Shown in pieces: positions 1 through 7,242 of a DNA stretch of 48,109 bases. The position numbers were made by a program, and so were the translations under genes. Origin of the DNA: Singulisphaera sp. GP187 (GTDB lineage: Bacteria > Planctomycetota > GCA-002687715); the NCBI GenBank assembly GCA_945907755.1, contig CAMDTN010000018.1, positions 1 to 48,109 on the forward strand. The letters are read 5' to 3'. Within the stretch, counting starts at the first letter, position 1, and every line of letters starts with the position of its first letter. A model generated the notes under the pieces. The model worked only from the letters and a program-made list of their open reading frames with translations, ran no database searches and had not been told where the DNA came from.

Positions 1-268
1 CGCGGGTTTGATCTTGCAGTTCAGGGACAGCCTGGGTCTTCAGGCCGGCTTGGCCCGAAAATAAACAGCTATCCCGCCACGACGACAGCGTCGACGCTGT
101 CACACCAAGTTCGCGAGAGATCGCGTCCAGCTCATCGCCGCGCAAGAGACGCATCACGGCCTCCATCTTGCGTCGCGAGGAGAATCGACCACGCTCGCGC
201 TGTGGATCTCCTCCGGTCGGCCTTCGGCCTCCCTGCGGAGATCCAGCTAGCTGCTGCTTCCCAGACAT
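1..268 (-). CDS. IS3-family transposase OrfA, partial (copy 1)
   Basis: This is the N-terminal part of the helix-turn-helix OrfA protein of an IS3-family element; its 3' end is beyond the window. The ATG at 268 is preceded by AGGAGG with about 5 nt spacing, which fixes the start. The protein contains the charged stretch RERGRFSSRRKMEAVMRLLR, then an HTH segment (DAISRELGVTASTLSSWRD). It matches the OrfA at 6841-7227 except for small changes: QQL for QQA near the N-terminus, and WRDSCLF where the other copy has WRDRFLF. OrfA binds the element ends and is normally made together with an OrfAB frameshift product. Whether this copy is intact cannot be judged here. Confidence 0.75.
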   Translation of the reverse strand, partial: MSGKQQLAGSPQGGRRPTGGDPQRERGRFSSRRKMEAVMRLLRGDELDAISRELGVTASTLSSWRDSCLFSGQAGLKTQAVPELQDQTR

Positions 269-333
269 AGACACCTCCTGTGCTCATGAGAGCGAACCAC
301 TGTAGGGTGTCCAGAGAAACTGTGGGGCGGGAG
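1..333 (-). mobile_element. IS3-family element copy 1, terminal part
   Basis: Bases 1-333 match 6960-7292 almost base for base. Both copies diverge from each other right after the shared end GGGGCGGGAG, so the element end lies at about 333 here and about 7292 in the other copy. Read inward, the terminus begins CCCGCCCCACAGTTTCTCTG, which resembles IS3-family ends. The rest of the element lies left of the window. The two copies are in the same orientation and flank about 6 kb of cargo, as in a composite transposon. A difference cluster near 62-70 shows that the copies have begun to diverge. Confidence 0.8.
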
Positions 334-768
334 TGCCGCCTCGAGCTTTGCCGGAGTCTGCATGATCTCCGCCGCATTCGCCGCCATCGCCGGCTTCGCG
401 CTTCCCCGCGCGCGGCGTGGTTCGGGCTGCCGGATTCCTGTCGTTCGCGCTGTTTCACCTATAAAACCACGCTCTTGACGAGCGGACGGTAGGCGGCCGG
501 ATTCTCCTCTATTCGCTATCCGGAAATGATTTTTGGGTTGGGTTGCGCTTCCCTGATGCGCTGGTGTAGTCTTCAGCCTGTTTCTCGAACAGACCTGTCG
601 GTTGCGAGGGGAAATTTAGGTGCTAGGCGCCCGCGGGCGAAACAGAGGCAAAATGCTCTCAGGGACTTGAACCGGCGAGAAGAACCCGCGCGGCAATTGA
701 GCGTTGATTCGGAGCGTGTATCAGAGAAAAGACAGATCAACTACAGAGAAATCAGCGAGGCGAATGCA
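334..768. other. Gene-free leader between IS end and cargo operon
   Basis: No convincing gene is seen. Short open frames cross the segment, but none has a good ribosome binding site or recognisable protein. A TTGACG at 475-480 could be a -35 element, but no good -10 follows at normal spacing. The segment presumably holds the promoter of the downstream operon, because the first gene start (769) has a GAGG ribosome binding site at 757-760. Confidence 0.4.
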
Positions 769-1113
769 ATGATGAACACATCAATTTCAACATTTCGGAA
801 CCAGTACTTGGATGGCACGGTCACTGAAATGACATCTCAGCCCACCCCAATGCAAGGCAACAAACTTGTGATGGCACTGACGATTATCAACATCTCGGGC
901 GCTTCAGCCTCATTCAATTTTCGTGCGCAAGGGAGCTACGACGGGCTCGCGTGGATCAATTTGGGTGCAGGGAAGGACGAAACCGCCTTCGGGTACGACT
1001 CGGAAGCGATCGGGAGCGTGGACGTTTCGTTCGTGCGCGTCCGAGTGAAAAATACTGCGGGCACGTCGCCCAAAGCGATTTTCGATGTGTCGCTCGCGAT
1101 GTCGCAGCAGTAA
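769..1113 (+). CDS. Hypothetical beta-rich protein, first of a paralogous pair
   Basis: The product is about 114 aa and belongs to no family I recognise. The start is ATG 769 (or ATG 772), with GAGG at 757-760; a longer frame opens upstream at 526 but lacks a ribosome binding site. The protein has no signal peptide. It is rich in alternating hydrophobic and Ser/Thr residues, which suggests a beta-sandwich. A central block RAQGSYDGLAWINLG is closely echoed in the next gene (QVCGSYDGRAWQTDG), and both end in similar strands (AIFDVSLAM and ATLSFFD). The pair therefore looks like a tandem duplication with strong divergence. The next gene starts 14 nt downstream. Function is unknown; a small structural or binding module is possible. 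Confidence 0.6.
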   Translation: MMNTSISTFRNQYLDGTVTEMTSQPTPMQGNKLVMALTIINISGASASFNFRAQGSYDGLAWINLGAGKDETAFGYDSEAIGSVDVSFVRVRVKNTAGTSPKAIFDVSLAMSQQ

Positions 1114-1126
1114 TCAAGTAGCAACG

Positions 1127-1525
1127 ATGCCGACGACAGCCGTTACTGTTCACGTACTTAATAGTGCCTACCTCAGTGACCATGATGGTTTCGGAGGGAA
1201 CACGAATTCCAACCCGGTGGAGATACCAAGGAGCACAGTTGTGCTGAATGCAACGATGCTCAAAGGATCGAATGTAGGTGGGGGGGACATGCGGGTTTTG
1301 GTGCAGGTCTGCGGCTCCTACGACGGCCGGGCTTGGCAGACAGATGGGTTGCCATTTGTGACCTTTGACGTGCGCCCGGGCGAAACCGCCGCGGGTCCAG
1401 AAACGGCGTATTCCTCAAAGGTAGCCGTTGACTTCGCTATGCTCCGGGTGGCAGTCTCCGTAGAGTCGATCGACTCGTCAGGGGCTGCCCTTCTAGACGC
1501 AACACTGTCATTCTTCGATCGGTAG
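1127..1525 (+). CDS. Hypothetical beta-rich protein, second of a paralogous pair
   Basis: The product is about 132 aa with no recognised family. ATG 1127 follows the stop of the previous gene by 13 nt. The block GSYDGRAW near residue 65 and the C-terminal ATLSFFD match the equivalent parts of the upstream protein, so the two are paralogues. No membrane segment or signal peptide is visible. The base composition is more AT-rich and the codon choice less biased than in the housekeeping genes after 8 kb, which fits acquisition with the flanking insertion sequences. The next gene begins 9 nt downstream, with an AGGA motif overlapping this gene's stop, so the genes are probably co-transcribed. Confidence 0.6.
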   Translation: MPTTAVTVHVLNSAYLSDHDGFGGNTNSNPVEIPRSTVVLNATMLKGSNVGGGDMRVLVQVCGSYDGRAWQTDGLPFVTFDVRPGETAAGPETAYSSKVAVDFAMLRVAVSVESIDSSGAALLDATLSFFDR

Positions 1526-1534
1526 GACGTCACG

Positions 1535-1756
1535 ATGATTGCAAGCACGACACTCGGCCGAATAACAAAAAACGTAGATTCGGGGCTCAAGAAGCACCTG
1601 TGGCGGAGGCAGCTACATCTCGAACGTGATCTTTGGCGCCTGGATCGGTCAGCCCATCCGGGGGCATGGATTGCTTTCCAAGCATGTATTCCACCTCAGT
1701 TGGTGCATGTCTTGACGCGATCGAAATTCGGAGCGCCTGCGGTCGCAGAATGTTGA
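1535..1756 (+). pseudogene. Small cargo ORF, possibly frameshifted
   Basis: ATG 1535 has a good AGGA site at 1524-1527 and opens a frame of 73 codons. After about 25 codons the protein becomes an Arg/Trp/His-rich stretch that looks out of frame. The other forward frame reads GGGSYISNVIFGAWIGQPIR from about 1595, which looks far more protein-like, then stops near 1716. A single-base slip in the run around 1590 would join the two. I therefore suspect a frameshifted gene, but a genuine short unknown protein is not excluded. Confidence 0.35.
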
Positions 1757-1920
1757 GTATGTCAAACCATGTCATTATCGAGTACCACGCCCTGTCACCA
1801 ACGGGGCGGACGACGCCATCCGGAGTTCTTCATGAGTTGACCATGCGTGAGGATGCCGGGGTCAGGGGAGATTTTGTTTCAACAGGCGCGCTGGAGGAAA
1901 TGACCCTTGCAGGAGCATGA
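1750..1920 (+). CDS. Very small hypothetical protein
   Basis: This is a frame of 56 codons (ATG 1750, alternative ATG 1759) whose stop TGA (1918-1920) overlaps the ribosome-binding region of the next gene (AGGAG 1911-1915). That arrangement is typical of translational coupling and is the main support. The product contains MSNHVIIEYHALSPTG and an acidic C-terminus. No family is recognised. It may instead be the in-frame tail of the damaged gene just upstream. Confidence 0.35.
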   Translation: MLSMSNHVIIEYHALSPTGRTTPSGVLHELTMREDAGVRGDFVSTGALEEMTLAGA

Positions 1921-1921
1921 C

Positions 1922-2872
1922 ATGTCTGGACCGCTGCATCCCGATTTCGGGGCGATCGATGGAGCCGGGCAGAGCGCTGGCAGTTCACGCCAGTGCCAAT
2001 GCCGCCCAAATCAACCCAGCGGAGCGAATCAGAGTTTGGCAGGAATGAACAATACACCATTGCGCAACGAAACTGGACATGTGATCGCCATTCGTGTGCC
2101 GTCGGTCATCAGCATCCCACGCCAATTACCATCGACCGCGTCCGCAAGCAATATCATGAGCACAACGGCATCCGAAGATCGCCGGGGCGCGCATTCGTTG
2201 CCATCAGAACAATCTCTCATCGCACCGCCAGCGCAGGAAGCAGGACTCCCGTCCTGGTGGCGACCAGAACTATATGGCACCGCTCTCGGTTTCGAGGCGA
2301 TGTGCACATTCATCCCACGAGAGCCTCACTGTGTCATAGACACAAAGATAGATATGTTCAAAAGGCGCGGCATACAACCTTCAAGCGCGGAGGTTGACTT
2401 CATGCGACGTCTGACCGTACGCAAACCGCAACAGCTGCAATATTTTTTGGTTTTGGAATGGCAAAAGAAGTATTTTCCACGCGCACAAGTCTACGTCAGT
2501 GATGCTATCAAACTGGCAGGCGTAGAGGGCATGGGCACCCTTTCCGAGCTTGTCAGCGGCATGAACTCAAGAGATTGGTGCTGCTGGAACAGCAATTACC
2601 TACCAGATGCTGGCATCGGGTTTGTCGGGAGAACCGGTGGACATTTTGCTCGCATAGTGCGTGTCCACTGCTGGCAGCAGCACTTGCGCGGGATGGTATG
2701 CATCCTCGTGCTCAAGAATGACAGCAACGATCCTGTTCAGGATGAATATACGATTCAACTGAGCGGCGAAGTTACCAGAGATGGAATCGTCGGCACTCTC
2801 ACGTATCCGAACGAAGGGGGAGGCTATGAGTCAGGGAGAGTGTTGGTGACAGGGTTTGATTTTCCAGAATGA
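1922..2872 (+). CDS. Hypothetical protein of the cargo operon
   Basis: The product is about 316 aa. ATG 1922 is chosen because AGGAG lies at 1911-1915 with 6 nt spacing; an in-frame ATG at 1907 has no such site. The first 100 residues are low-complexity, rich in Ser, Gln and Pro, and probably disordered. From about residue 110 the sequence becomes globular, with many aromatics and a Cys/Trp cluster (SRDWCCWNSNYLPDAG), followed by beta-rich segments up to the C-terminus. There is no signal peptide, membrane helix or catalytic motif I can name. The stop overlaps the start of the next gene by ATGA. Function is unknown. Confidence 0.6.
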   Translation: MSGPLHPDFGAIDGAGQSAGSSRQCQCRPNQPSGANQSLAGMNNTPLRNETGHVIAIRVPSVISIPRQLPSTASASNIMSTTASEDRRGAHSLPSEQSLIAPPAQEAGLPSWWRPELYGTALGFEAMCTFIPREPHCVIDTKIDMFKRRGIQPSSAEVDFMRRLTVRKPQQLQYFLVLEWQKKYFPRAQVYVSDAIKLAGVEGMGTLSELVSGMNSRDWCCWNSNYLPDAGIGFVGRTGGHFARIVRVHCWQQHLRGMVCILVLKNDSNDPVQDEYTIQLSGEVTRDGIVGTLTYPNEGGGYESGRVLVTGFDFPE

Positions 2873-4773
2873 TGCATATGCGAGAAAATACGTCATTCAG
2901 TCGCATCTTGATGCCCGAGCGCATGATTAAACGCATGTTAGGAGTGCTATGGGCGCGAAACTGGCAGCGACACCAAGCGCGCAAAGCGTTGCCATTGATA
3001 TGCGTGATTGGTGTGGTTGCCAGCCTTGCGTTGATCGAATGGCCTTCGACAGTTTTCGGTCAGTCTCTCTCCGGCGCAAGTCATGTTCGCGTTGGTCATG
3101 GTGTTCCATCTGCGTCCGCCCGCAAGAAACGCGAGGAAGTTGTCAAGGGCCGGGTGTTGGATTGTGCGGGGTTGTCAGTCGTCGGTGCAAAGATTGAGGT
3201 GCTCGGCCTTGCACAAACGCGGGGCGAAGGGAGCACGGATGCTGACGGCAGGTTCTCCGTCGCGGTGAAAGAGTGCGGTCCGTTCGTGGTCAGAGTGGGA
3301 GCATCGGGTTCCTACTTGGGAACCTGGATGGACGGAGCCATGCCGGATTGCGAAGTGGCGCTGACGGTGCGACGGGGCACATTGGTACGGATACGCCTAA
3401 CCGACGCCAAGACGGGTCACCCGATATCGCGCGAGGAAGTCACATGGTGCACATGCAGCAGAGGATTAATGGCGTTGTTGTTCGGGTCAGAACTGCCCCA
3501 TTATAGGCAATTGACGGACACCAACGGAGAGCTCGCGGTGCTATTGGAGCGCGGCGTGTGGAAGATTACGATCACCGGTGATACATTCCAGACGGTGCTT
3601 GCGCCCATTGACGCCTCAAAGGTGCGTGATGAGGTCCTGGATGTCCGCGTGAGCCGTATTCACCGCAGGCACCGATTCATACGGATCGTTGACAGCATTG
3701 AACTGTTACGGGAGGGCTTCACCGCACTGCTCTCGAGACTCGAGAGCACGCCGAGAAAGCCTGTGGAGGGCGTTTCGCTGACTTCCGGAACGGAGATATC
3801 TCGCGACGCGAATCTGATGGAAGTGATACCCGCGCTCACCTGTGAAGGTGAGTACGTCGAGGTCACCGCGCCCGGGTACGAACCAACCCGCATCATGTTT
3901 GGCAGCGCTGGCGCTGGTTGCGACAGAGCTGACCCCGTCATAGAAACACCACCGCGCTCGGTCCCTGTCCAGTTGCGAATCACTACGGATGATCCGAAGC
4001 GCAGCTTCAACGCCGTTGTCGAGGTGAGGCGTATCGGGACGCCGTTGGGCACCAAGATTTACGGACCATTGGCGTGGAGGTCAGCGGCCGACAAGGAAGG
4101 CAATGTCGTATTCCCGGGCTTTCGCGTCGACTGCCAGTACGAGGTGGTGGCATGGTGCGATGGATTCCGGCCTTTTGACAGGACATTCGATTGGCAGCAT
4201 GGCGTGGGATTCAGCGTCGAGAAAATTCACTTGCGCGCTCAGGCTCCATTGGAGCTGCACATCAGACAGGCAGATGGGGGAATTCCGGACAATGCCGTGG
4301 TGGTAGTCAATACCAAGGAGTTCCTGCACAGCATTCCGTGTGGCAAGGATGGGACGTGCAGGATCACCTGCTGGGATGAGGGAAGCACAATCACTGTTGT
4401 GAGGCAGGGCAGCGTGAGCACGACGACGACGTGTAGTGCTGTCAAGAAAAGTGGAGGCCAACTGGTGCTTGAACCGAGCGGCACGATTCGAGGGCGTGTG
4501 ACCGACTCGGACGGAGCCGCGCAGGGTGGCGTCATCATCCTTGGTGGTGCCGTCGGCTTCTTCGATGTGCGGGACACGAGGGGGAGTGACCATCTTGTCG
4601 CGCGAGGTTTCCAGATCGCGGTATCTGACAATACCGGAGCGTTCAGTATTCCTGGTGGCCCGAATACACAGCTCCTTGCCCTGTATCCGAGCGATTGGCC
4701 TCATCGTATGAGTAATACGCCTGTCCTCTGCAACAAAGGTGACCTGTCACGCATCGGATTGCGCGTGCGGTAA
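2869..4773 (+). CDS. Exported carboxypeptidase-regulatory-like multidomain protein
   Basis: The product is about 634 aa. A long basic N-terminus leads into a single hydrophobic segment at about residues 40-58 (LPLICVIGVVASLALIEW), so the protein is exported or anchored with its bulk outside. The segment VKGRVLDCAGLSVVGAKIEV followed by DADGRFSV (about residues 90-130) is a typical carboxypeptidase-regulatory-like (transthyretin-fold) repeat. A second copy lies near the C-terminus (IRGRVTDSDGAAQGG and NTGAFSIPGG). The middle also looks like repeated beta-sandwiches. Such proteins are often cell-surface structural or binding proteins; no enzymatic domain is visible. The start overlaps the previous gene by ATGA. 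This is the last gene of the IS-flanked operon. Confidence 0.65.
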   Translation: MMHMRENTSFSRILMPERMIKRMLGVLWARNWQRHQARKALPLICVIGVVASLALIEWPSTVFGQSLSGASHVRVGHGVPSASARKKREEVVKGRVLDCAGLSVVGAKIEVLGLAQTRGEGSTDADGRFSVAVKECGPFVVRVGASGSYLGTWMDGAMPDCEVALTVRRGTLVRIRLTDAKTGHPISREEVTWCTCSRGLMALLFGSELPHYRQLTDTNGELAVLLERGVWKITITGDTFQTVLAPIDASKVRDEVLDVRVSRIHRRHRFIRIVDSIELLREGFTALLSRLESTPRKPVEGVSLTSGTEISRDANLMEVIPALTCEGEYVEVTAPGYEPTRIMFGSAGAGCDRADPVIETPPRSVPVQLRITTDDPKRSFNAVVEVRRIGTPLGTKIYGPLAWRSAADKEGNVVFPGFRVDCQYEVVAWCDGFRPFDRTFDWQHGVGFSVEKIHLRAQAPLELHIRQADGGIPDNAVVVVNTKEFLHSIPCGKDGTCRITCWDEGSTITVVRQGSVSTTTTCSAVKKSGGQLVLEPSGTIRGRVTDSDGAAQGGVIILGGAVGFFDVRDTRGSDHLVARGFQIAVSDNTGAFSIPGGPNTQLLALYPSDWPHRMSNTPVLCNKGDLSRIGLRVR

Positions 4774-4988
4774 GCTTGGGGCGGCCTCGATCTCTACCCC
4801 CTACTGATCGATATCGCACACTCCAAAGTGCGATGCGCCAATCGGCAATTTTCGGGGTTGCGTGACCTCCGAAACGACGACGACACTTAATGATGCTCCT
4901 CTGGTGGCACCATTTTCTGGTCCGCCTTCAGGCGGCGGAGTTCGTTGGCTTTGGGCAGGTAGCCGCGCCACAGCAGGAACCCCCGGTG
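4774..4988. other. Non-coding junction with degraded coding remnant
   Basis: No intact gene is present. On the minus strand, 4888-4985 reads in one frame FLLWRGYLPKANELRRLKAD and on to VPPEEHH and a stop. This looks like the C-terminal tail of a real protein, but its frame is closed upstream by a stop. It ends against the left end of the IS at 4989, so it is probably a fragment cut by that insertion. I cannot name the family. Confidence 0.35.
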
Positions 4989-5078
4989 TCAGGATAGTTG
5001 TCGGGTCGTGGGGTGAGGAGTTTGTCCATGGCGAATAGCGCTGCGGCAGCCTCAGCCGAGCATGCCAGCAGGGCGTGC

Positions 5079-5096
5079 CGCCCCCCATGGGGGGCG
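5079..5096. repeat. Perfect 18-bp palindrome
   Basis: CGCCCCCCATGGGGGGCG is exactly self-complementary. It lies between the left IS end and the OrfA start at 5136, in the leader of the transposase mRNA. It could fold as a hairpin that limits read-through into the element or blocks translation of incoming transcripts, as some IS leaders do. This role is inference. Confidence 0.6.
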
Positions 5097-5135
5097 CTAT
5101 TCGTCAATAACCAGTGGGGCCAGATCTGAGTTTGC

Positions 5136-6458
5136 ATGTCCCATCCTGAAGGATTCAAAGCACGCATGGTCACACGCATGGCCGGTCCTGAAGACATCAG
5201 CGCTTGCGAGCTATCACGGCAAGTCGGTGTCTCTCATGCCACGCTGTCGCGCTGGCTGCGCGAGGCGCGTAGCCTGCGCAGCATGACCACCCCAGAAAAC
5301 CCACCCATCAGCCCGCGCAAGTGGAGCTCTGAAGAAAAACTGCGCATTGTTGCCGAAGCGCGGCAACTAAGCCCCCAAGAGCTCGGTGCATATCTGCGCA
5401 ATCAAGGCGTGCACGCAGCGCAGTTGCAAGAGTGGACGCGCGCAGCCACCGAAGGCCTCGGAGCAGTCATCACGCACGCAGCAAAGCGCACCAAGGGCGC
5501 AGAGCTGCGGCGCATCCGCGAGCTTGAGCGCGAACTCCGCCGCAAAGACGCAGCCTTGGCCGAAGTCACGGCCTTGCTCGCACTCCAAAAAAAGTCCATC
5601 TGCTCTGGGGGGACGCGGACGATCCCACGGCCACGAGGAGCGGGACATGATTCTTGGGCTGGTGAACGAAGCCGTCTCAGCGGGTGCGCGCCAAGCCAAG
5701 GTCTGCGCGCAACTCGCGCTGAGCGAGCGCACGCTTGAGCGCTGCGCGGCATCAAGACATTGGTGAAGATCGCCGCGCAGGCCCACACACAGCGCCTATT
5801 AACAAGCTGAGTGCAGGCGAAGAGCAGCGCGTCCTTTCCGCAGTGAATCAGCCGGAATTCTGCGACCTGCCGCGGAAGCAAATAGTGCCGATTCTCGCAG
5901 AGCGGGGTGTGTATGTGGCTTTTGAAGCCACCGTGTACAGAATCTTGCGCAAGGCCAAGCAGCAGCGGCACCGCGAAACAACGCGCGTGCCGCGCAAACG
6001 CCACCAACTCAAAGAGCTCGTGGCAGCGGAAGTGTTTGAGTACGAATCTGGCGAGCATGCTGGCCACGCTGCGTGCGCTGGGTGTTGCGAGCTCTTTCAG
6101 TCGCCCAGGTGTCAGCAACGACAATCCCTTCTCTGAGTCCTTGTTTCGCACGATGAAATATCGCCCGAATTATCCCGAGCGCCCTTTCGCGTCGCTGGAG
6201 CAAGCGCGCGCTTGGATCGGCAACTTTGTGCGCTGGTACAACTTTGAGCATCGGCACAGCGCTATCGGATTCGTGACGCCACAGGAACGCCACAGCGGTA
6301 TTGATGGCCCAGTGCTTGCGCGCCGCAGGCGCACCTATGCAGCGGCGCACAGCCGCAATCCGCAGCGCTGGAGCAGGCATGTGCGGCCTTGGACCACGCC
6401 GGCAACTGTCACCCTCAACCCCGTAGACAGCGCCCATCTGCAACGGGCTTCTGCATGA
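5136..6458 (+). pseudogene. IS3-family transposase OrfA/OrfB, dead
   Basis: OrfA starts at ATG 5136. It has an HTH (ACELSRQVGVSHATLSRWLR), a second charged helical region and a leucine-rich coiled coil ending near 5590. The OrfB parts follow in changing frames: ERDMILGLVNEAVSAGARQA, then INKLSAGEEQRVLSAVNQPE, then the C-terminal block NPFSESLFRTMKYRPNYPER with a final HRHSAIGFVTP. At least two frame changes (about 5640 and 5750) break the protein. Between about 6030 and 6055 the reading jumps from KELVA to EVFEYESGEHA and then to MLATLRALGV, so the usual WxxDIT and HSDNG segments are missing. Two of the three DDE catalytic acids are therefore absent and only the final Glu block survives. The element cannot move by itself. 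Confidence 0.8.
5587..5594 (+). other. A7G slippery site for -1 frameshifting
   Basis: A run of seven A followed by G lies at the end of the OrfA coiled coil. IS3-family elements commonly use A6G/A7 motifs for programmed -1 frameshifting to make OrfAB. Slipping here gives KKVHLLWGDADDP, a sequence that looks like the normal IS3 transframe region. The downstream frame is then closed by TGA near 5646, one of the lesions of this copy. Confidence 0.5.
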
Positions 6459-6485
6459 TCACATTTCACCCGACAACTACCTTGA

Positions 6486-6839
6486 TTCTTACCGGCGCAA
6501 AGCCTCCAAAGCTGTTGCGCACACCTTGGCGAATTGGTTCGAGTGCTTCGAATCGGGCCACACACCTGTCGCGTCCGTGCCCCACATGACGTTTGGCCGC
6601 TTGGGTGTGATCGTGCCGTCGTGGATGCGTGGGCCCAAAGTCCGCTGCGCACGACCGGGCGCGAGCAAACGCTCTTCGCGCATGAGACGCAGCGTGCGCT
6701 GCTTCGACGTGCGCACTCCCTTCATCCGCAGACGCGCCCAGACCTTGCGATGGCCCTCACCAACAAACGGAGTCACTCCTAAAACCGCACGGACATGCTC
6801 AGTGAGTTCCGCATCGGAGTAGGCCGTCTTCGGGCCACG
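6486..6839 (-). pseudogene. IS3-family transposase OrfB fragment
   Basis: Read on the minus strand from 6839, the frame gives the IS3 OrfB N-terminal region (HRKVWARLRMKGVRTSKQRT, then LRLMREERLLAP) and the start of the catalytic core, PNVMWGTDAT, with the first catalytic Asp. After GVWPDS the sequence changes frame: the next frame reads EALEPIRQGVRNSFGGFAP, which belongs further along such proteins. An internal deletion with frameshift therefore follows the first Asp. The fragment then ends at the neighbouring element (6486). The second Asp and the Glu are absent. No GTG or ATG with a clear ribosome binding site is seen, as expected for a frameshift-expressed OrfB. Confidence 0.75.
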
Positions 6840-6840
6840 T

Positions 6841-7227
6841 TTACGGCCGTGACCGGGGCTCCCACCGCACCGCTAAAGGGTCGCGTTCCTCATGCTTGCG
6901 CAAGAGCGATTTCAGGCACTCGTTGTCAATCGTCAGCTCGCCGATGAGCGCCTTCAGGTCGCGGGTTTGATCTTGCAGTTCAGGGACAGCCTGGGTCTTC
7001 AGGCCGGCTTGGCCCGAAAACAAAAATCTATCCCGCCACGACGACAGCGTCGACGCTGTCACACCAAGTTCGCGAGAGATCGCGTCCAGCTCATCGCCGC
7101 GCAAGAGGCGCATCACGGCCTCCATCTTGCGTCGCGAGGAGAATCGACCACGCTCGCGCTGTGGATCTCCTCCGGTCGGCCTTCGGCCTCCCTGCGGAGA
7201 TCCAGCTTGCTGCGGCTTCCCAGACAT
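6841..7227 (-). CDS. IS3-family transposase OrfA (copy 2)
   Basis: The product is about 128 aa. ATG 7227 is chosen because AGGAGG lies at 7233-7238; the GTG at 7233 overlaps that site and is unlikely. The protein has a basic N-terminus, an HTH (MRLLRGDELDAISRELGVTA), the motif WRDRFLFSGQAGLKTQ, and a heptad-like coiled coil (LKALIGELTIDNECLKSLLR). This is the standard OrfA layout for dimerisation and end binding. It ends at TAA 6843-6841, and the OrfB frame runs across this point in a different register. The frame is intact, but with OrfB broken it cannot support transposition and could act only as a DNA-binding inhibitor. Confidence 0.75.
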   Translation of the reverse strand: MSGKPQQAGSPQGGRRPTGGDPQRERGRFSSRRKMEAVMRLLRGDELDAISRELGVTASTLSSWRDRFLFSGQAGLKTQAVPELQDQTRDLKALIGELTIDNECLKSLLRKHEERDPLAVRWEPRSRP

Positions 7228-7242
7228 AGACACCTCCTGTGC

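Larger units (their letters stand above)
4989..6485 (+). mobile_element. Degenerate IS3-family element with 18-bp imperfect ends
   Basis: The boundaries come from an inverted repeat. TCAGGATAGTTGTCGGGT at 4989-5006 matches 16 of 18 bases with the reverse complement of 6468-6485 (TCAAGGTAGTTGTCGGGT). The enclosed 1.5 kb carries an IS3-type OrfA and a broken OrfB in the right order and direction. No convincing target-site duplication is seen. The element has interrupted or replaced the distal half of the neighbouring IS copy, whose OrfB reading frame runs up to 6486 and is not resumed on the far side. Confidence 0.65.

Noticed and set aside
526-768. Extended start for the first cargo gene at ATG 526
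   Set aside because: No ribosome binding site at 526, and the extra 81 residues are Arg-rich and unlike the rest; ATG 769 has GAGG at good spacing.
5079-5096. Palindrome as an intrinsic terminator
   Set aside because: No T run follows on either strand; it is listed as a repeat instead.
5587-5648. TGA near 5646 in the IS transframe as a second selenocysteine site
   Set aside because: The surrounding gene is already broken by several frameshifts and a catalytic deletion, and no SECIS-like hairpin with G-loop at the right distance is visible.
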